Shown: positions 15,928 to 20,396 of the stretch, piece after piece
Layout: each line of letters starts with the position of its first letter
How positions within the stretch are numbered: position 1 is the stretch's first letter
Assembly (NCBI GenBank): GCA_018646565.1
Contig: JABGUO010000270.1
Span: forward strand, 1-20,396
Length of the DNA: 20,396 bases
From: Opitutia bacterium
Lineage (GTDB): Bacteria; Verrucomicrobiota; Verrucomicrobiia; Opitutales; Seribacteraceae
Direction: 5' to 3'
The notes under the pieces: generated by a model
Told to the model about the DNA's origin: nothing
What the model saw: only the letters and a program-made list of their open reading frames with translations
Databases searched by the model: none
Position numbers and translations under genes: made by a program

Positions 15928-16197
15928 TTATTTCTGAGTGTGGGGATTGTGAGATTTAAATGTACGAGTGGCAGAAAACTCACCTAATTTATGGCCTACC
16001 ATATTTTCAGTAACATAAACTGGTAAAAAACTTTTACCATTGTGAACTGTAAAATTGAGTCCGACAAAATCTGGAGTGATTGTCGATCTTCTAGACCAAG
16101 TCTTTATGGGTTTACGGTCACCTGCATTTTGTGCAGTGATAACTTTCTTCATTAAGCCTGGCTCTACAAAGAATCCTTTTTTAATTGAACGTGTCAT
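15928..16197 (-). CDS. rpsS: 30S ribosomal protein S19 (uS19)
   Basis: Head protein that pairs with S13 in binding 16S rRNA and contacts A-site tRNA. 89 aa with [35 protein letters not shown] (31-46), [20 protein letters not shown] and [14 protein letters not shown], all signature. Gap to rplB is 24 bp and to rplV 3 bp. Upstream bases (AGAAATTTTGTT) give no Shine-Dalgarno. Confidence 0.98.
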   Translation of the reverse strand: MTRSIKKGFFVEPGLMKKVITAQNAGDRKPIKTWSRRSTITPDFVGLNFTVHNGKSFLPVYVTENMVGHKLGEFSATRTFKSHNPHTQK

Positions 16198-16221
16198 AAC
16201 AAAATTTCTATGTGTAAAATA

Positions 16222-17061
16222 TTACTTAACTCTTCTGCCATTTCGGCGAACAAGAATTTGTGAATTCGAGAGTTTGGATTTTTTTCTTGTTGGAAAACCT
16301 TTAGATAATTGACCCCAAGGTGAACTCGGGTGACCACCTCCTGATGTTCTTCCTTCACCACCACCCATGGGGTGATCGACAGGATTCATAGCTACACCAC
16401 GCACTCGGGGACGACGACCTTTCCAGCGATTACGACCTGCTTTTCCAATAGTCGCCTTTTGGTGACTTGAGTTACCAACCGAACCAATGGTTGCTCTACA
16501 AACCTCTTTAACCAGACGAATCTCTCCACTTGGCATCTTCAAGGAGGCGTGGTTACCATCAACAGAAATCAAGCGAACCTCACAGCCAGCAGACCTTGCC
16601 AATTTGGCACCAGCACCTGGTAACATTTCAACACAATGAACTCTTGTACCTAAAGGGATTAAATTTAATGGTAACGCATTGCCGGGTTTAAAATCGACTT
16701 TTTCATTTGAGCTAACCAAAATGTCCCCTACAACAACAGTGGAAGGAGCTAAAATATAGGACTTTTCTCCATCTGGATATTCAAGCAAAGCTAAGTGGGC
16801 AGTACGATTAGGATCATACTCTAGGGCAATGACTTTTGCCTCGTCGTTTAATCGTTGCCTTCTAAAGTCAATTTGACGGTAAAGCCTTTTGTGTCCGCCC
16901 CCACGACGTCTCGAGGTAATACGACCGTAAGCATTTCGACCTTTCTTGCGGTGAACACCTTTAGTTAAAGAACGTTCCGGTCTTTTAGTATCAAGATCGA
17001 CTTTGTTTTTGAGAAAAAATCTTCCTGAAGGAGTGACTGGTTTTTGTTGTAGAATTGGCAT
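16222..17061 (-). CDS. rplB: 50S ribosomal protein L2 (uL2)
   Basis: Large-subunit protein essential for subunit association and the peptidyl-transferase centre. 279 aa, normal. Landmarks are KKGRNAYGRITSRRRGGGHK (39-58), RQIDFRR, AGAKLARSAG and the most conserved block NPVDHPMGGGEG with His230, corresponding to the E. coli His229. The ATG at 17061 is preceded by AGGAG at 9-nt spacing, one of only two clear ribosome-binding sites in the window. Twelve bp separate it from rplW. Confidence 0.98.
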   Translation of the reverse strand: MPILQQKPVTPSGRFFLKNKVDLDTKRPERSLTKGVHRKKGRNAYGRITSRRRGGGHKRLYRQIDFRRQRLNDEAKVIALEYDPNRTAHLALLEYPDGEKSYILAPSTVVVGDILVSSNEKVDFKPGNALPLNLIPLGTRVHCVEMLPGAGAKLARSAGCEVRLISVDGNHASLKMPSGEIRLVKEVCRATIGSVGNSSHQKATIGKAGRNRWKGRRPRVRGVAMNPVDHPMGGGEGRTSGGGHPSSPWGQLSKGFPTRKKSKLSNSQILVRRNGRRVK

Positions 17062-17070
17062 GGTATTATT

Positions 17071-17077
17071 CTCCTAT
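17071..17077 (-). promoter_or_regulatory. Shine-Dalgarno site of rplB
   Basis: The transcript reads ATAGGAG followed by 9 nt and the rplB ATG, with the TAG stop of rplW inside it. This is a proper ribosome-binding site with normal spacing, noted because almost no other gene here has one. Confidence 0.75.
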
Positions 17078-17364
17078 GCTAGGTCGATGCTATCACCCGA
17101 CTTTAAGGTTACAATTGCTTTCTTCATACCACTCTTGAAACCAAGTTTATTACGACGAGCGCGGTCTCTTTTAGCTTTGGGTTTAACAACTAAAGAATTT
17201 ACTTTTAAAACTTTCACGCTAAATGTCTTTTCTACTGCATCTTTGACATTAGACTTACTTGCGAAACTAGACACAGAAAATACATACTTGTTAAGGTTGG
17301 CCGAAAGCATAGTTGCCTTTTCGGTAAGCAATGCTTCTTTTAATATAGTTACTGATTCTTTCAT
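17074..17364 (-). CDS. rplW: 50S ribosomal protein L23 (uL23)
   Basis: Tunnel-exit protein that serves as the main dock for trigger factor and SRP. 96 aa: LLTEKATML (12-20), YVFSVSSFASKSNVKDAVEK, FSVKVLKVNSLVVKPK and KKAIVTLKSGDSID are typical. The ATG overlaps the rplD stop codon by one base (TAATG), and a strong GGAGGAG lies 8 nt upstream inside rplD. It ends in TAG, embedded in the rplB ribosome-binding site. Translational coupling on both sides is therefore likely. Confidence 0.97.
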   Translation of the reverse strand: MKESVTILKEALLTEKATMLSANLNKYVFSVSSFASKSNVKDAVEKTFSVKVLKVNSLVVKPKAKRDRARRNKLGFKSGMKKAIVTLKSGDSIDLA

Positions 17365-18005
17365 TATTTAGTCTCCTCCTTACCGAATTTAGCTAATAAA
17401 ACATCCAAGCCTTTGAGGCTCATAACTATTTGATCAGTTTGCACAATATCAAGGGGACTTAAATCTTGTGCACGACCTAATCGTGCAGTTGACAAATTCC
17501 TAGCCGCTAGTGCAAACTTGTCCTCGAATGAATCACCAATTACTAACACTTTTTTAGAACTTGGCGCGATAGTTCCAATTAAGCCTTTGAAAAGTTTAGT
17601 TTTAGGTTCTGCAACTGACCAATCTTCAATTAAATAAATATTCTCGGAATTAGCTTGATCTATTAAAGCCCGCTCCATTGCAAGACGTTTAATTTTCTTG
17701 TTCAACTTTTGATTGTAAGATCTTGGTCTTGGTCCAAATGCCACACCGCCTCCGCGACGTTGAATCGCATTTTTATCTCCTGCACGTCCAACACCTAAAC
17801 CTTTTTGACGGTAAATTTTCTTACCCGAACCATTAACTTCTGAACGTACTTTAGTCGATGCATTTCCTTGGCGGTTATTTGCATGTACTGCAATTATTGC
17901 CTGCCTTAGGGCGTCGACGCCTTTTCCTTCTTCTAGAGTAGGGAAACTTTTGATATCAACATCCCCACTAGGAGAACCATCCGCTTTAAATAATTTAAAT
18001 TTCAT
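17364..18005 (-). CDS. rplD: 50S ribosomal protein L4 (uL4)
   Basis: Large-subunit protein whose extended loop reaches the exit tunnel; in E. coli also the S10-operon repressor. 213 aa. The loop region (about residues 45-95) has RQGNASTK, IYRQKGLGVGRAG and QRRGGGVAFGPRPRSY. The C-terminal globular part includes IYLIEDW, KKVLVIGD and LSPLDIVQTDQIVMS. The stop overlaps the rplW start by one base. It follows rplC by 13 bp. Whether L4 autoregulates here is unknown; the only candidate leader structure is before rplC. Confidence 0.98.
   Translation of the reverse strand: MKFKLFKADGSPSGDVDIKSFPTLEEGKGVDALRQAIIAVHANNRQGNASTKVRSEVNGSGKKIYRQKGLGVGRAGDKNAIQRRGGGVAFGPRPRSYNQKLNKKIKRLAMERALIDQANSENIYLIEDWSVAEPKTKLFKGLIGTIAPSSKKVLVIGDSFEDKFALAARNLSTARLGRAQDLSPLDIVQTDQIVMSLKGLDVLLAKFGKEETK
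17373..17380 (-). promoter_or_regulatory. Shine-Dalgarno site of rplW
   Basis: AGGAGGAG in the last codons of rplD, 8 nt before the rplW ATG. Strong complementarity to the 16S 3' end, in contrast to the neighbouring genes. It may compensate for the one-base stop/start overlap. Confidence 0.75.
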
Positions 18006-18018
18006 GACAAATAATAGT

Positions 18019-18660
18019 TTAGTTTTTAGACTTCTTTGCCACGCGAAGAGTTAAAATTGAACCCTTGTGTCCAGGTACGCTTCCCTTAATTAAAACTAAA
18101 TTTTTCTCCGGTAGCACCTTAACAACTTGTAAATTCTGAGTAGTACGACTGACATCACCCATGTGACCTGGCATTTTCTTATTTTTGAAAATGCGTCCTG
18201 GCCACTGACAGAGACCGTAAGAACCGCCTCGTCGATGAAACATAGAACCATGAGAAGCAGGGCCACCTGCAAAGTTCCAGCGCTTTACAACACCCTGAAA
18301 GCCCTTACCCTTAGTTTTCGAAACTACATCCACCATCTTAATTTCTTTGAAATCTTCGACAGTAATGACATTCCCCTGCTTGAAATCGTGATCGTCAGAT
18401 AAGCGAATCTCTTGAGAGATTTGCTGCGCACTTACATTTGCTTTTTTAGCATGACCTTTTTTACAGGAATTCGCCTTGTTGGGCGATTTCCCGTTAGGGT
18501 TGAAGCCAATTTGAATAGCAGAGTAACCATCTTTGTCCCCAGTCTTAACTTGTAAGACAGGGCAAGGACCCGCTTCAATTATCGTTACAGGGACAAGATT
18601 ATTGTCCGCATCATACACTTGGCTCATGCCAAGTTTTTTTCCTAGTAGTTCAAGTTTCAT
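18019..18660 (-). CDS. rplC: 50S ribosomal protein L3 (uL3)
   Basis: Early-assembly protein with a loop near the peptidyl-transferase centre. 213 aa, with LGKKLGMSQVY (6-16), TKGKGFQGVVKRWNF (116-130), ASHGSMFHRRGGSYG and the segment GRIFKNKKMPGHMG. The glutamine methylated by PrmB in E. coli (Q150) is Leu here. It starts 71 bp after rpsJ; the leader can fold into a hairpin ending 2 nt before the ATG, and no Shine-Dalgarno is visible (UUAAAGA precedes the start). Confidence 0.98.
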   Translation of the reverse strand: MKLELLGKKLGMSQVYDADNNLVPVTIIEAGPCPVLQVKTGDKDGYSAIQIGFNPNGKSPNKANSCKKGHAKKANVSAQQISQEIRLSDDHDFKQGNVITVEDFKEIKMVDVVSKTKGKGFQGVVKRWNFAGGPASHGSMFHRRGGSYGLCQWPGRIFKNKKMPGHMGDVSRTTQNLQVVKVLPEKNLVLIKGSVPGHKGSILTLRVAKKSKN

Positions 18661-18662
18661 TC

Positions 18663-18705
18663 TTTAAGCGGCAGGCGGTTTTAACCATTTGAGACCTGCT
18701 TTAAA
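18663..18705 (-). promoter_or_regulatory. Candidate leader hairpin ahead of rplC
   Basis: On the transcript TTTAA (18705-18701) can pair with TTAAA (18667-18663) and GCAGG (18699-18695) with CCTGC (18675-18671), with a small asymmetric internal loop; the apical part contains a further GGTT/AACC mini-hairpin. The structure ends 2 nt before the rplC start codon, so it would cover the ribosome landing zone. A regulatory role, for example autoregulation by L3 or L4, is inference. Confidence 0.35.
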
Positions 18706-18728
18706 GGTTTAATTTTATAAAATAACCT
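18705..18728 (-). repeat. Imperfect palindrome after rpsJ
   Basis: AGGTT at 18705-18709 and AACCT at 18724-18728 flank the perfect palindrome ATTTTATAAAAT (18712-18723), with a 2-nt bulge. It lies directly after the rpsJ stop and just before the rplC leader hairpin. The stem is mostly A-T. It could be a weak attenuator or 3'-end hairpin, a protein site, or an AT-rich coincidence. Confidence 0.35.
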
Positions 18729-18731
18729 ATT

Positions 18732-19040
18732 TTATACGTTAATGTTAATTTCCACACCGGCGGGTAAATTGAGTTTTTTGAGTTCGTCCACTGTTTGAAC
18801 AGTGGGCTCAATTATATCAATGAGTCTTTTGTGAGTTCTTAACTCAAATTGGTCCATTGATTTCTTATCGACATGAGGAGAACGATTGACTGTGTATCTT
18901 TCAATACGGGTAGGCATAGGAATTGGTCCAGCAACTCGTGCACCAGTTCTTTTAGCCGTATCAACAATGTCAATGGCAGACTGATCGATTACTCGATAGT
19001 CAAATCCGCGAAGTTTAATGCGTATGCGCTGTCCGTTCAT
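18732..19040 (-). CDS. rpsJ: 30S ribosomal protein S10 (uS10)
   Basis: Head protein of the 30S subunit, also the NusE partner of NusB in antitermination. 102 aa with [17 protein letters not shown] (6-22), [19 protein letters not shown] and [19 protein letters not shown], then the closing [11 protein letters not shown]. It follows fusA by only 16 bp, so no separate S10 leader exists upstream; the 71-bp gap before rplC is the first sizeable spacer in the S10 cluster. No ribosome-binding site precedes the ATG. Confidence 0.98.
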   Translation of the reverse strand: MNGQRIRIKLRGFDYRVIDQSAIDIVDTAKRTGARVAGPIPMPTRIERYTVNRSPHVDKKSMDQFELRTHKRLIDIIEPTVQTVDELKKLNLPAGVEININV

Positions 19041-19056
19041 CTATAAATTGAGTATA

Positions 19057-20396
19057 TTATGTTCTTGCAGGTTCTCTGCTTAAAGTTTCGACAATTGATT
19101 GCACAAGACTTTGGGGTACTTGTTCAAAATGGGATGGTGTCATGGAATAATCTGCTCTACCTGAAGAAAGTGATCGCATATCAGTAGAATAACCAAACAT
19201 GTTTTCAAGAGGTACAAATGCTTGTATAATGCAAGCATTTCCACGAGAATCCATACCTTGAATTTGTCCACGTCTGCGATTTAAATCACCCATCAGTTCT
19301 CCTTGGTAATCTTCTGGCGTGGATACTTCAACCTTCATGATGGGCTCAAGTAAAATGGGGTTAGCATTCTTCATCGCATCTTTAAATGCAAAAATACCAG
19401 CCATTTTAAAAGCCATTTCAGAGGAATCAACATCATGGAAAGAACCGTCTACAAGGGTAATTTTAAAATCAATTACTGGATACCCAGCAACTACACCTGA
19501 AAGTGCTGCCTCTTTAATACCATCGAAGGTAGGTTTAATAAATTCCTTAGGAATAGATCCACCCACAATTTTATTTACGAGTTCAACACCTTTACCCTTT
19601 TCAAGAGGTTCCATTTTAATAACTGCATGACCGTACTGACCACGACCGCCTGACTGACGAATAAATTTACCGTTTCCATCAGAAGGTTTGAGCATGGTTT
19701 CCCGATATGCAATTTGGGGCTTACCAGCATTTGCATCTACCTTAAACTCACGAAACAGACGATCACGAATGATTTCAAGATGAAGTTCGCCCATACCGGA
19801 AATAATCGTTTGCCCAGTTTCTTCATTCGTAGAAAGCCCGAAAGTAGGATCCTCTTCCGCAAGTCTTTGCAACCCAATTCCCATTCTTTCTTGATCTGCT
19901 TTGGTGGCAGGTTCGATCGACATGGAAATAACAGGTTCTGGAAAACTGGGTGGTTCCAATCTCAAATCCAAATCCTTATCCGCAAGAGTATCTCCTGTAA
20001 CGACATCTTTAACACCAATAAGTGCACAAATATCACCTGAATATGCTACATCAATATCTTCACGGTCGTTTGCCTTCATAACCATAAGTCGGGAAACTCG
20101 TTCACTTTTACGAGTCCTAGGGTTGTAAAGACTGGAACCTTTTTTTAATGTTCCTTGATATATTCTATAAAATACTAATTTTCCAACATAAGGGTCGGAC
20201 ATTAACTTGAAAGCAAGTCCAGCAACTTTAGAACTGTCATTAGGAGTCACTTCTACTGCATTTTCATCTGAATCCTCACCCTTCATTGGGGGAAGATCGA
20301 GGGGACTGGGTAAATAGTCAACCACTGCATCCATGAGCATTTGAACGCCTTTGTTTTTAAATGCACTGCCAGGAATAACGCCAATAAATTTCAGGG
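19057..20396 (-). CDS. fusA: Translation elongation factor G (5' end beyond the window)
   Basis: GTPase that drives ribosomal translocation. The window holds the C-terminal 445 or so residues: the frame is open to base 20396, and the first residues read FIGVIPGSAFKNKGVQ, the end of the G domain where homologues have CGSAFKNKG. Domain II follows (KLVFYRIYQGTLKKGSSLYN), then domain III (FGLSTNEETGQTIISGMGEL), domain IV (RQSGGRGQYGHAVIK; KPTFDGIKEAA) and domain V (LLEPIMKVEVSTPEDYQG). The stop lies 16 bp before rpsJ with no tuf gene between. An internal ATG at 20340 is not the start. Confidence 0.97.
   Translation of the reverse strand, partial: LKFIGVIPGSAFKNKGVQMLMDAVVDYLPSPLDLPPMKGEDSDENAVEVTPNDSSKVAGLAFKLMSDPYVGKLVFYRIYQGTLKKGSSLYNPRTRKSERVSRLMVMKANDREDIDVAYSGDICALIGVKDVVTGDTLADKDLDLRLEPPSFPEPVISMSIEPATKADQERMGIGLQRLAEEDPTFGLSTNEETGQTIISGMGELHLEIIRDRLFREFKVDANAGKPQIAYRETMLKPSDGNGKFIRQSGGRGQYGHAVIKMEPLEKGKGVELVNKIVGGSIPKEFIKPTFDGIKEAALSGVVAGYPVIDFKITLVDGSFHDVDSSEMAFKMAGIFAFKDAMKNANPILLEPIMKVEVSTPEDYQGELMGDLNRRRGQIQGMDSRGNACIIQAFVPLENMFGYSTDMRSLSSGRADYSMTPSHFEQVPQSLVQSIVETLSREPART

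Noticed and set aside
1..20396. Mobile element, CRISPR, tRNA or rRNA genes, or a hidden accessory system
   Set aside because: All sequence is accounted for by collinear housekeeping genes with short gaps; no direct repeats, transposase-like frames or cloverleaf sequences were seen.

Overview
The window is a bacterial chromosome segment in which every gene I can support lies on the minus strand. Read in the direction of transcription (from 20396 down to 1), it holds the conserved ribosomal-protein supercluster followed by a purine/histidine biosynthesis operon. The order is fusA (5' end cut off), rpsJ, rplC, rplD, rplW, rplB, rpsS, rplV, rpsC, rplP, rpmC, rpsQ, rplN, rplX, rplE, rpsN, rpsH, rplF, rplR, rpsE, rplO, secY, rpsM, rpsK, rpsD, rpoA, rplQ, a 159-bp gap, then guaA, hisD, hisC, hisB, hisH (3' end cut off). 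I see no rRNA, tRNA, CRISPR array or mobile element. No stretch over 300 bp lacks a gene.

Organism. The DNA is visibly AT-rich. The genes use mostly TAA stops. fusA abuts rpsJ with no tuf between them. rpmD (L30) is missing between rpsE and rplO; infA, rpmJ (L36), adk and map are missing around secY. RpoA is 332 aa with a complete alpha-CTD, and S14 is the long zinc-free form. Together with the sequence flavour of RpoA, I lean towards the PVC group, most likely an AT-rich (possibly marine) Verrucomicrobiota. This is inference from gene content; a 16S or marker-gene placement would settle it.

Layout. 20396-10105 combines the end of the str cluster with the S10 and spc operons: translation elongation factor G plus ribosomal proteins of both subunits, with gaps of a few to about 35 bp. 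The one larger gap (71 bp, rpsJ-rplC) can form a hairpin ending 2 nt before the rplC start. 10083-5185 holds secY (protein export channel) and the alpha operon rpsM-rpsK-rpsD-rpoA-rplQ, which ties ribosome assembly to RNA polymerase alpha synthesis. 5026-5184 is the operon boundary: two stem-loops, a TATAAT box, and then a copy of the anti-Shine-Dalgarno sequence directly in front of guaA. 5025-1 encodes GMP synthase and four histidine-biosynthesis enzymes as a tightly packed operon.

Most of this is ordinary housekeeping sequence. I do not see a new defence or mobile system. The points worth a second look are: almost no gene has a Shine-Dalgarno sequence (only rplW and rplB clearly do); S11 carries a ~60-residue charged N-terminal extension and L17 a ~85-residue charged C-terminal one; SecY has an extra C-terminal hydrophobic helix; and guaA is joined to his genes behind an ASD-like leader.
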